Program-made: the position numbers and the translations under genes
Shown: positions 8,453 through 15,278 of the stretch, one piece after another
Position numbering within the stretch: the stretch's first letter is position 1
How the letters are laid out: each line of letters opens with the position of its first letter
Notes under the pieces: model-generated
The model's database searches: none
Seen by the model: only the letters and a program-made list of their open reading frames with translations
What the model was told of the DNA's origin: nothing
From: Candidatus Cryptobacteroides intestinipullorum
GTDB lineage: Bacteria; Bacteroidota; Bacteroidia; Bacteroidales; UBA932
Assembly: GCA_018711225.1 (NCBI GenBank)
Contig: DVIP01000012.1
Location: 1 to 40,533, forward strand
Direction of reading: 5' to 3'
DNA: 40,533 bases

Positions 8453-8486
8453 CCCCTGTCAGGGGGACTGTGCGACTCCCAGTCGC
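8453..8486. repeat. Two adjacent palindromes abutting the tyrA stop
   Basis: CCCCTG/CAGGGG (8453-8465) is followed by GCGACT/AGTCGC (8472-8486). The second ends four bases from the tyrA stop codon. An 18-base stretch here (TGCGACTCCCAGTCGCGG) recurs at 15164-15181 with one difference, so this is a dispersed element. Confidence 0.7.
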
Positions 8487-8490
8487 GGAA

Positions 8491-9357
8491 CTATCTTATA
8501 ATCCTCTTTATCCTGTTGGCATCCTCTATCAAAGTCCTGATACCGTCCTCATCGAACCCGTCTATCGCCGCCCGGAAAGCGCTCATCTTCTCCATGTATG
8601 TATCTATGACCTTGAGAAGATTCTCCCTATTCTGGGAAAATATCGGCACCCACATGTCCGCATTGCTTTTGGCCAGCCTGACAGTCGAAGAAAAGCCTCC
8701 CGATGCGAGGTCGAATATGTGCTTCTCGTTCTTTTCCTTGTCCAGAACAGTCAGAGCCAGGGCAAATGATGTGATGTGTGAAATATGGGACACGTATGCG
8801 GTATGTACGTCATGGCCGGCGGAATTCATGTATATCATCCTCATATTCAGGCAGCCATACAGTTTTTCAGCCAGATGCACTGATGACGGGGCCGATTCCT
8901 CCTGGTCGCAGATTATGCAGGCCCTTCCGTCGAAAAGACCGGACATCGCAGCCCAGGGACCGGAATACTCCGTTCCGGCCATAGGATGTGTAGCCACATA
9001 ATGCGTCCTCATCGGATGATAGTGCACGGTTTTCGCCAGCTGCTCCTTCGTAGAACAGACATCCAGGACAGTCTTGCGGCACACTCCGACAGTGTTTTCC
9101 TCCGCCCTGAACATGTCCAGAATCTCCGGAAGCATCCTGACAGCCGAACCGACAGGCACAGCCAGCACTATCAGCTCGCACTCGCGCACACATTCCTCTA
9201 TCGACACCACCCTGTCCACAAGTCCGATTTTCTGTGCCGCGGCAGCATTCACGCTGTCTGCCTCCACACCTGTCAGAGAGTCTGCAAACCCCCTTCTTTT
9301 CAGGTCAATAGCCATTGAACCCCCTATAAGGCCCAGTCCGATAATCCCGATTTTCAT
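8491..9357 (-). CDS. tyrA: Prephenate dehydrogenase
   Basis: TyrA oxidatively decarboxylates prephenate to 4-hydroxyphenylpyruvate on the way to tyrosine. The 288-residue protein begins MKIGIIGLGLIGGSMAIDLK, a Rossmann dinucleotide-binding motif (GxGxxGGS). Later it has IVLAVPVG, THPMAGTEYSGP and ASGGFSSTVRLA, which are typical. I chose the ATG at 9357 directly before the Rossmann motif; the track start at 9384 adds nine residues (MEVYGKDEK) and cannot be excluded. It lies between the aminotransferase and DAHP synthase genes in the pheA operon. No ACT domain is visible, so feedback by tyrosine must come from elsewhere if it exists. Confidence 0.94.
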   Translation of the reverse strand: MKIGIIGLGLIGGSMAIDLKRRGFADSLTGVEADSVNAAAAQKIGLVDRVVSIEECVRECELIVLAVPVGSAVRMLPEILDMFRAEENTVGVCRKTVLDVCSTKEQLAKTVHYHPMRTHYVATHPMAGTEYSGPWAAMSGLFDGRACIICDQEESAPSSVHLAEKLYGCLNMRMIYMNSAGHDVHTAYVSHISHITSFALALTVLDKEKNEKHIFDLASGGFSSTVRLAKSNADMWVPIFSQNRENLLKVIDTYMEKMSAFRAAIDGFDEDGIRTLIEDANRIKRIIR

Positions 9358-9435
9358 TTTCTCGTCTTTTCCGTAAACTTCCATTCCTTCCGTTTCCCGA
9401 CGGCAGTCATCATTGACGCAGACACCGGCACGGAA

Positions 9436-10641
9436 TCATTTCAACAATGCGGCAATCTTCTCCGCCGATTTTTCCAGGACTTCAGGTTTCGCGCACAATG
9501 AAATCCTGATATAATCCCGTCCGTTCTTCCCGAAAATAAAGCCAGGTGTAATGAAAACTCCCGCTCCGTACAATATCCTGTCGGATACCTGCTCTCCGAA
9601 AGAGGCTTCGGATTCCGGAGACAACAGCCTGTTGCCAGGTGCAATCCTGCCCCACAGGAACATGCCGCTGCTCGCGTGGTCATATCCCGCGCCGACAATA
9701 TCGAATATCCGTCCGGCAAGTTCCCTGCGTCTTCCGTACTCTTCGTTCAATGCCCTGAACCATTCCGGACCGCTGGCCAACGCCGCTACAGCCGCTTCCT
9801 GCAGAGGCTTGAACATACCGGAATCCATCTGGCTCTTCACTTTCAATATCTGAGAGATGATTTCCTGATCCGCGGCCACCATTCCTATCCTCCATCCGGA
9901 CATGTTGTGTGCCTTGCTCAAGGAGTTGAGTTCCAGACAGCAATCCTTTGCCCCCGGCACCGACAAGATGGAAATAGGATTATCGTTCAGGATAAAGCTG
10001 TAAGGATTGTCGTTGCATATCAGGATGCCGTGCCTGCGGCCGAAATCCACGAGCCTCGTATAAAGCTCCATCGTGGCAGGAGCCCCTGTAGGCATGTTGG
10101 GATAATTGGTCCACATTATCTTCACTCCTTCAAGGTCCGTCTTCTCCAATGCATCGAAATCCGGCTGCCAGCCGTTGTCCGCCTTCAGGTCATACGGAAC
10201 AAGCCGGGCCTCGGCCAGAGCCGTAGCAGAAGAATATGTAGGATATCCGGGGTCCGGAACCAGGACCTTGTCACCCTTGTCCAGGAACGCCAGGGATATC
10301 AGCAGGATGCCTTCCTTGGACCCCGCGAGCGGCTGGATTTCCTTAGACGGGTCGAGGGTGACCCCGTAATACCGTTCATACCACCCGGCAAAAGCCTTGC
10401 GTAGCTGAGGTATGCCGGTATAGCTCTGATATGCATGGTTTCCAGGCATGGATGCAGAACTCTTCAAGGCTTCTATCGCTTCTGCCGGAGGCATTCCGTC
10501 CGGAGCGCCTATTCCGAGATTGATCACCCTGTCTTTTCCTGCGGCTTCCCTTTCCGCGTTCATCCCGTCTATTTCCTTAAGTTTGCGGGAGAAGTAATAT
10601 TCCTGGACTGATTCTGTCCTGTGCGCCGGTCTGATTATCAT
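9436..10641 (-). CDS. PLP-dependent aminotransferase, probably aromatic
   Basis: This 401-residue fold type I aminotransferase (class I/II) has the PLP-binding region PLAGSKEGILL, NYPNMPTGAPAT, the Asp/Tyr region CNDNPYSF, and the Schiff-base lysine at about residue 243 in NSLSKAHNMSGWRIG. Position between pheA and tyrA strongly suggests that it transaminates phenylpyruvate and 4-hydroxyphenylpyruvate to Phe and Tyr; that is inference from context. The sequence alone is also close to LL-diaminopimelate- and aspartate-type aminotransferases, so substrate is open. It is the second gene of the attenuator-controlled operon, 72 bases downstream of pheA. Confidence 0.88.
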   Translation of the reverse strand: MIIRPAHRTESVQEYYFSRKLKEIDGMNAEREAAGKDRVINLGIGAPDGMPPAEAIEALKSSASMPGNHAYQSYTGIPQLRKAFAGWYERYYGVTLDPSKEIQPLAGSKEGILLISLAFLDKGDKVLVPDPGYPTYSSATALAEARLVPYDLKADNGWQPDFDALEKTDLEGVKIMWTNYPNMPTGAPATMELYTRLVDFGRRHGILICNDNPYSFILNDNPISILSVPGAKDCCLELNSLSKAHNMSGWRIGMVAADQEIISQILKVKSQMDSGMFKPLQEAAVAALASGPEWFRALNEEYGRRRELAGRIFDIVGAGYDHASSGMFLWGRIAPGNRLLSPESEASFGEQVSDRILYGAGVFITPGFIFGKNGRDYIRISLCAKPEVLEKSAEKIAALLK

Positions 10642-10713
10642 TGTCTTTACAGTCTTTATAATATTATTCGTTTGACATCAGTTGAACTTATGCCATGTCC
10701 ATGCGGCGATTTG

Positions 10714-11562
10714 CTATATGGCAGCCTCGTATTCGCCGAGAATATTCAGGTCGTCCATCAGAGGCCTCACCGCAGATATTGCCTGACTGTATCTGAGATA
10801 ATTGTCAAACTTGATATCCGCATAGAAAAAGTACTGCCATGATTTGCCGGGTATCGGAAGCGACTGTATTCTGGTCAGATTCATATCATAGAAAGACAAT
10901 ATGGTAAGTATCTGCGCCAGGGAGCCGGCCTTGTGCGGAAGCGTGAAACACAGCGAAACCTTGTTGACCTTTTCCTTAGGTATCGTTATCCTGTCGTCCA
11001 GAATGAGGAATCTGGTGAAATTCTGCTTGTATGTCTCGATACTTTCCTTCAGGATTTCAAGGCCGTAAAGGTCTGCTGCCAGGACCGATGCCACGGCACC
11101 CACGCCCTTGAGTTTCTGGCCGGCGACATCGGCCGCGCTTTTGGCGGTATCTTCCGATTCGACAAGCCTTATCCACGGGTATGCCTGGAAGAACGGTCGG
11201 GTCTGGTTTATCGCCATGTAGTGTGTCCTTACCTCCTTGATATCTTCTATCTTCTGCCCCGGCATGGCCATAAGGTTCTGCTGGATGCGCAAAAAAACCT
11301 CGCCTTTGATTTTCACGTTATATTTCCGCAGAAGTTCGAAGTTCGGCAGGAGTCCTCCGGAAACAGTATTCTCTATGGCCATCACCGCCGCATCCGCGTG
11401 TCCCGTATCCATGGACCTGTAAAGGTCATCGAAAGTAGGGCACTCCACTATATCCGGCGTCCTGCCGTCGTATTTCTCATAGAATATCCGTGCCGCCTGC
11501 TCGTGGAAACATCCGTGGTATCCCTGTATCGCCACACGTTTCCTGTTTTCTGTCTCAGTCAT
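10714..11562 (-). CDS. pheA: Prephenate dehydratase
   Basis: The enzyme converts prephenate to phenylpyruvate for phenylalanine synthesis. The 282-residue protein has the N-terminal dehydratase domain (VAIQGYHGCFHEQAA, AVMAIENTVSGGLLPNF, GVGAVASVLAADLYGLEIL) and, from about residue 195, an ACT domain (VSLCFTLPHKAGSLAQIL, then LTRIQSLPIPGKSWQY), which usually binds Phe for feedback inhibition. There is no fused chorismate mutase; that activity is in the fusion protein at the end of the operon. It is the first structural gene after a 244-base leader with a Phe/Tyr-rich leader peptide and terminator, so transcription is probably attenuated by charged tRNA-Phe and tRNA-Tyr. Confidence 0.95.
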   Translation of the reverse strand: MTETENRKRVAIQGYHGCFHEQAARIFYEKYDGRTPDIVECPTFDDLYRSMDTGHADAAVMAIENTVSGGLLPNFELLRKYNVKIKGEVFLRIQQNLMAMPGQKIEDIKEVRTHYMAINQTRPFFQAYPWIRLVESEDTAKSAADVAGQKLKGVGAVASVLAADLYGLEILKESIETYKQNFTRFLILDDRITIPKEKVNKVSLCFTLPHKAGSLAQILTILSFYDMNLTRIQSLPIPGKSWQYFFYADIKFDNYLRYSQAISAVRPLMDDLNILGEYEAAI

Positions 11563-11660
11563 ATCCGTATTCTCTAAATTTCGATTTCTTCGTAAACTCT
11601 TTTCATTTTCGTGTCACCCTCCGAATCCTCTTCTTTCATTTCATCGGATACACGTCAAAT

Positions 11661-11690
11661 CAAAAAGAGCTGCCCGAATCCGGACAGCTC
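11661..11690 (-). terminator. Attenuator terminator of the pheA operon
   Basis: On the minus strand GAGCTGTCCG pairs with CGGGCAGCTC (one G-U) around a four-base loop, followed by five T. It lies 49 bases after the leader-peptide stop and about 100 bases before pheA. GCTGTCCGG in its 5' arm can instead pair with CCGGGCGGT (11726-11734), giving an antiterminator. Confidence 0.88.
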
Positions 11691-11725
11691 CAACATAAAT
11701 CCCTTTATTATATTGTACACAACAT

Positions 11726-11734
11726 ACCGCCCGG
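11726..11734 (-). promoter_or_regulatory. Candidate antiterminator strand
   Basis: CCGGGCGGT on the minus strand begins four bases after the leader-peptide stop codon. It can form nine pairs (three G-U) with GCTGTCCGG in the terminator 5' arm. A ribosome resting at the leader stop would cover it and let the terminator form; a ribosome stalled at the upstream Phe/Tyr codons would leave it free. Confidence 0.65.
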
Positions 11735-11738
11735 CTAT

Positions 11739-11795
11739 TTACCTTTTATGGAAATAGAAATAAAAATAACCGTATGCGCTAAATCGTGTATTCAT
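11739..11795 (-). CDS. Phe/Tyr-rich leader peptide of the pheA operon
   Basis: This 18-codon ORF encodes MNTRFSAYGYFYFYFHKR. Eight of the 18 residues are Phe or Tyr, with YFYFYF in a row. It is too short for the ORF track. It lies about 11 bases downstream of the predicted transcription start and is followed by an antiterminator strand and an intrinsic terminator ahead of pheA, the same order as in the pheL attenuator of enterobacteria. Unlike pheL, which is Phe-rich, it mixes Phe and Tyr codons, which suits an operon that makes both amino acids. Shortage of either charged tRNA would stall the ribosome and permit read-through. Function is inferred from architecture; no homologue was searched. 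Confidence 0.85.
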   Translation of the reverse strand: MNTRFSAYGYFYFYFHKR

Positions 11796-11812
11796 ATCTC
11801 AAACACCGAGGA

Positions 11813-11841
11813 CAAATATACTAAAAAATTTTTCATGACAA
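11813..11841 (-). promoter_or_regulatory. Promoter of the pheA operon
   Basis: On the minus strand a TTG (11841-11839) is followed after 18 bases by TATATTTG (11820-11813), matching the Bacteroidota -33/-7 consensus. Transcription would start near 11806, giving a leader of about 244 bases. Confidence 0.75.
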
Positions 11842-11887
11842 TATAATATATCTATTTTTTCGCATTTCCGGCCTTATCTCCCGAATA

Positions 11888-13729
11888 TCATTCCGCCGTC
11901 ACCACCTTTACGCCGTCTTCCGGATATTCCGCCATATAGAACGGGAAATAGCCTTTATACATGTCTGAACCGTTCTCTTCATAATAATAGACCACGTCCC
12001 TTACCGGAGTGAAATGCTGGACATTGCTTTCCCCTTTTTCAAACATGACAGATCCTATATGATTTATAAGAAGATAATGGTCCAATCGGTGTGCATCTGA
12101 AACATTGTCTTCGTTAAGATAGTATTTCAGCGCATAATCGAGATATACACGATCCTGCAGCACCTGATCTTCAAAAGTGATGGTCGGGCCTTCGGAACCG
12201 TCGGGCACATCGAAAGATTCATCCGGAAGCGGATAAAAACCATTGAGAGTCGCATAATAAATGGATTGCGGGCAGTCCCATATAACGAGATCCGGATCTA
12301 TCGTAAAACTCGGTTTGTAATTCAATTTCGTGAAATAGAATATCTTGTCCTTCACATCTGACGGACCGTCCACCAGTCTCGCATCCACCCGGAATTTCCC
12401 GTAGTCGTTCAATGTTACGTTCGCTTCCCAATCGTTTTTCTTGGAAACGGTAATATTCTGGTAATCGCCGTTTTCATAATGGATATCCCCGATAGAGAAT
12501 TCCACATGTGCATCCGGATATGCAGGATGTTTGTACTGCCATTTGATTGTATACGTATTGCCGACATTGACTACTGACGGATAATAAAGTTCTTCTTCAA
12601 TTTCCTTTATTTCATAACCCAAGAGACCCTCTCCGCTCGTGCCTCGCTCTTTCCCGTCCTTTCCATACAGGATGACCGTAATATCACACTTCCCCGTATC
12701 TGTAAATGTAATGTCGAACGTATCTTCTGACGATGCCTTCTCTATATCCGTTCCCGTACCGTCCGTGTAGTCTACTGTAAGGCCGTACGATATCCCCTCC
12801 ATCGGCTTGACACTTTCGAATGGCTTGATCTTTATCCGGTAGTCTGTTCCAGTATACAAAGTCCGTCCTGTCACCTTGGTCTCCTTCCCGTCCCCGACAG
12901 AATATATTTCATATTCCAGGTCATCTATAGGACGAAGCGGGTACAATTTCGATAAATCTTCTTTATCATATCGCGTCAAACCACTCCAATATCCACCTAC
13001 ATTTGCTGTTGTAATTTCATCCGACGGTCGCATAATAGTATTAACTTTATCATCGTTAGTTTCTGTTACATGAGACGTAAATTCATCAGAATCTTTCAGC
13101 CCTATAAGATGTCCTATGGCATGCATTATGGCATATCTTCGTTGGGAAGGATCAAGATACTCCCATATATAGTATCCTGTATTTATTGTAATACGCCCGT
13201 TGAGATTTCCTGTCAAAGGTGTTACAGTCACAAGAGCTGAGCCGAAAGCAAATGTCGGAGTAGAAGTCACTTCAATAGCAGCATTTGTCCCGCCAGGATA
13301 GGAAGCTGTCGTACTGAAAAAGATATTGCAATCATCTATGGAGTTCCATTCCGATATGGCTTCTTCCAGAAGCATATCACTGTTACTCATGGCATCCATT
13401 TGGTATTTGTCAATATGGATCTGTTGCTGTTCTCTGGCAAGTCTTATACTCTCTGCATTGATTCTTGTCTTAGGTACGGATCTACAGTTCATCAATTCGT
13501 TCTTATAAAATATAAATTCATTCGAAACAAGATAGTATTCGTCATATACCCGGACAGCCGTAGTGTCATATCCCCAATCGGCCAAAAGCTGCATATCCTC
13601 AGTATATGCATCCTCTGTCTTTGACAATCCGGATTCATCCAAAGTCTTTTCATCAGCAAGTTCTTCCACGCTGCAGGCCATAAACATGCATGCCATTGCC
13701 GCAAGAATCAATAAAAGGTTTCGTTTCAT
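11888..13729 (-). CDS. Zincin-like lipoprotein (HEIGH family) lacking catalytic Glu
   Basis: The 613-residue product starts MKRNLLLILAAMACMFMACS with the lipidated Cys at 19, so it is probably anchored in an envelope membrane facing the periplasm or cell surface. Residues about 120-260 look like the M57 'HEIGH' metallopeptidase fold: HAIGHLIGLKD (203-213) followed by NTIMRPSDE, a likely Met-turn. The general-base Glu is Ala (His-Ala-Ile-Gly-His), while two His and an Asp at the third-ligand position remain, so zinc could still bind but hydrolysis is doubtful. The C-terminal half appears to be beta-sandwich repeats of unknown role. I chose the ATG at 13729 before the signal peptide. It lies downstream of two small lipoproteins with near-identical signal peptides. 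Confidence 0.82.
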   Translation of the reverse strand: MKRNLLLILAAMACMFMACSVEELADEKTLDESGLSKTEDAYTEDMQLLADWGYDTTAVRVYDEYYLVSNEFIFYKNELMNCRSVPKTRINAESIRLAREQQQIHIDKYQMDAMSNSDMLLEEAISEWNSIDDCNIFFSTTASYPGGTNAAIEVTSTPTFAFGSALVTVTPLTGNLNGRITINTGYYIWEYLDPSQRRYAIMHAIGHLIGLKDSDEFTSHVTETNDDKVNTIMRPSDEITTANVGGYWSGLTRYDKEDLSKLYPLRPIDDLEYEIYSVGDGKETKVTGRTLYTGTDYRIKIKPFESVKPMEGISYGLTVDYTDGTGTDIEKASSEDTFDITFTDTGKCDITVILYGKDGKERGTSGEGLLGYEIKEIEEELYYPSVVNVGNTYTIKWQYKHPAYPDAHVEFSIGDIHYENGDYQNITVSKKNDWEANVTLNDYGKFRVDARLVDGPSDVKDKIFYFTKLNYKPSFTIDPDLVIWDCPQSIYYATLNGFYPLPDESFDVPDGSEGPTITFEDQVLQDRVYLDYALKYYLNEDNVSDAHRLDHYLLINHIGSVMFEKGESNVQHFTPVRDVVYYYEENGSDMYKGYFPFYMAEYPEDGVKVVTAE

Positions 13730-13751
13730 TGTACTATGATTTTTAAATGGG

Positions 13752-14339
13752 TTATTGTATCTTTTCAAGATTTCCGTAATAGTAATATTTGTGTGTCGCG
13801 CCAGGATCATTGACATGCTTTTTTACTACATTTAAACGGTATTTTGAAGAATAAAATGTCCGGTTATTTTCTGCCTGATATAATTTCAGACGAAATTCGT
13901 AATTTCCCTCTTCAGGAATGATAACATCAAGCTGCCTATGATAATCATGTATGTTTCCTGGATAATAATCCGGATCCCATTCGTGTTCAAGAGAAAATAG
14001 CCCGTCAAAGTATTTTTCGTCTTTATCATTTGTAATTACAGGAGAATTGAACTGATAATCTATGTCTGCTCCTGCTTGAAATTCAAGATTTTCCCCTTTA
14101 AACATCTCAAATGACGCATCGACACGTTTTTTAAATATGGTATCATTAGGGATATTATATGCCATGTGCATAAAATACACATCACTGGCCCCGGTACCTT
14201 CCCCTCCCCATAAATCAACGGCAGAATACAATTCCACGACTGGTGTTTCTTCAGACGGCGTCTTTTTTTCGGACTTTTCGCTGCAGGCCATGACTGAACA
14301 TGCCATGGCGACAAAAATCAATAAAAGGTCTCGTTTCAT
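13752..14339 (-). CDS. Small lipoprotein, tandem family member
   Basis: I do not recognise a named family. The 195-residue product starts MKRDLLLIFVAMACSVMACS, a lipoprotein signal with Cys at 19. The mature part begins with an acidic/Lys linker (EKSEKKTPSEETPVVELYS) and seems to be all-beta, with EEGNYEFRLKLYQAENNRTF near the end and the terminal motif YYYYGNLEKIQ. The same end motif occurs in the next gene upstream (YYYAGKFEKIQ) and in a truncated copy beyond it (YYYYGNLEKIE), so this is a tandemly duplicated family. I chose the ATG at 14339; the track start is out of the signal peptide. It sits 22 bases upstream of the zincin-like gene, presumably in one operon. Confidence 0.75.
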   Translation of the reverse strand: MKRDLLLIFVAMACSVMACSEKSEKKTPSEETPVVELYSAVDLWGGEGTGASDVYFMHMAYNIPNDTIFKKRVDASFEMFKGENLEFQAGADIDYQFNSPVITNDKDEKYFDGLFSLEHEWDPDYYPGNIHDYHRQLDVIIPEEGNYEFRLKLYQAENNRTFYSSKYRLNVVKKHVNDPGATHKYYYYGNLEKIQ

Positions 14340-14358
14340 GGTATTATTATTTATGTGA

Positions 14359-14934
14359 TTATTGTATCTTTTCAAATTTTCCGGCATAATAGTATGGATA
14401 TTCAGCTTCTGCCGGGCGGTCCACGCGTTTCAGACTTAATCGGTATCTGGGCGAATAAAAGGTAGTATCTTTTTCCGTCTGGTGGAATTTCAGACGAAAT
14501 TCATGTTCGCCGTCCTCCGTTACGTCAAAATCGATTGGACGAAAGAAATCATGGTGAACAACAGTCCAGATCGGGTACCATTCCAATTCAACGCCAAAAA
14601 GATGGTCATAGTATTCCTGACCAATGGCATTTGTCACTACAGAACATGAGGAATTGTCTACCCTAAACAGGAGAGGTTCACCTGCAAATGTTTCCACCGT
14701 CACATTGACGGTACCGGAAAACAAATCATTCACAGGAACATCATATCCTATCGCCAATGAGTAAGCGTTCATATTTCCTGACAGTCCTTCTTCTTCACGG
14801 TCTTCAAGATAATCGAAAGAGTACAGCTCCACTAAATACTCTTCGTCATCCTGCAGTCCGTTGTCAGGCTCCACGCTGCAAGCCACAGCTATGCCGGAAA
14901 TTGCGGCGAAAATAAGCAGATGATTTGTTTTCAT
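14359..14934 (-). CDS. Small lipoprotein, tandem family member
   Basis: This is an unnamed 191-residue lipoprotein, MKTNHLLIFAAISGIAVACS, with the lipidated Cys at 19 as in both downstream genes. After a short acidic linker it follows the same plan as its neighbour: VELYSFDYLE, then GYDVPVNDLFSGTVNVTVETF, EDGEHEFRLKFHQTEKDTTFYSPRYRL and the end YYYAGKFEKIQ. It is more diverged from the neighbour than the truncated third copy is. Spacing to the next gene is 19 bases, so they are probably co-transcribed. A surface or periplasmic role is likely from the signal; nothing more specific can be said. Confidence 0.75.
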   Translation of the reverse strand: MKTNHLLIFAAISGIAVACSVEPDNGLQDDEEYLVELYSFDYLEDREEEGLSGNMNAYSLAIGYDVPVNDLFSGTVNVTVETFAGEPLLFRVDNSSCSVVTNAIGQEYYDHLFGVELEWYPIWTVVHHDFFRPIDFDVTEDGEHEFRLKFHQTEKDTTFYSPRYRLSLKRVDRPAEAEYPYYYAGKFEKIQ

Positions 14935-14962
14935 GGTGAAATGAATTTAAGTGGTTAGTGTT

Positions 14963-15175
14963 TTATTCTATTTTCTCCAGGTTTCCGTAATAGTAATAAT
15001 GGTGCGTGGCATCGGGGTCGTATTCGAAATCTTTCTTCACCACATCCAATCTGTATTTCTTGGAATAGAAAGTAGTGTCATTTTCGACCTGATATAGTTT
15101 CAGACGGAATTCATAGCATCCTTCTTCCGGAATGACAACATGAAGCTCCTTATAATAATCATGTGCGTCTCCCAG
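14963..15175 (-). pseudogene. Truncated third copy of the small lipoprotein
   Basis: The minus strand reads HDYYKELHVVIPEEG.YEFRLKLYQVENDTTFYS.KYRLDVVKK and ends YYYYGNLEKIE before a stop at 14963. By eye about 48 of 65 positions match the C-terminus of the lipoprotein at 13752-14339. The N-terminal two thirds, including the signal peptide, are missing. Homology stops at about 15170, where a REP-like element (TGCGTCTCCCAGTCGCGG) begins. The frame stays open to 15247 but has no ATG, so it is a gene remnant and not a short gene. Confidence 0.85.
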
Positions 15176-15193
15176 TCGCGGTCCCTTCGGGAC
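15164..15193. repeat. REP-like element at the pseudogene junction
   Basis: TGCGTCTCCCAGTCGCGG matches 17 of 18 bases of the element at 8471-8488. It is followed by the hairpin GTCCC-TTC-GGGAC (15181-15193). Confidence 0.7.
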
Positions 15194-15219
15194 TTTTGAC
15201 CCAACCCCATATAAAAAAG

Positions 15220-15242
15220 CAACCGGATTGCAAATCCGGTTG
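15220..15242. repeat. REP-like palindrome upstream of frr 3' end
   Basis: CAACCGGATT pairs with AATCCGGTTG around a GCA loop. The core GGATTGCAAATCC is the same as in the palindrome inside dusB, with different flanking arms that also pair. Confidence 0.8.
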
Positions 15243-15278
15243 AACAGTCAAGTATTAAATCCGGACCCCCGGTCTCTG

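Noticed and set aside
8328-8486. CRISPR array
   Set aside because: The palindromes differ from each other and are not evenly spaced; there is no repeat-spacer pattern and no cas gene.
10642-10713. Separate promoter for the aminotransferase gene
   Set aside because: No TAnnTTTG box in the 72-base gap; the gene most likely depends on the pheA promoter.
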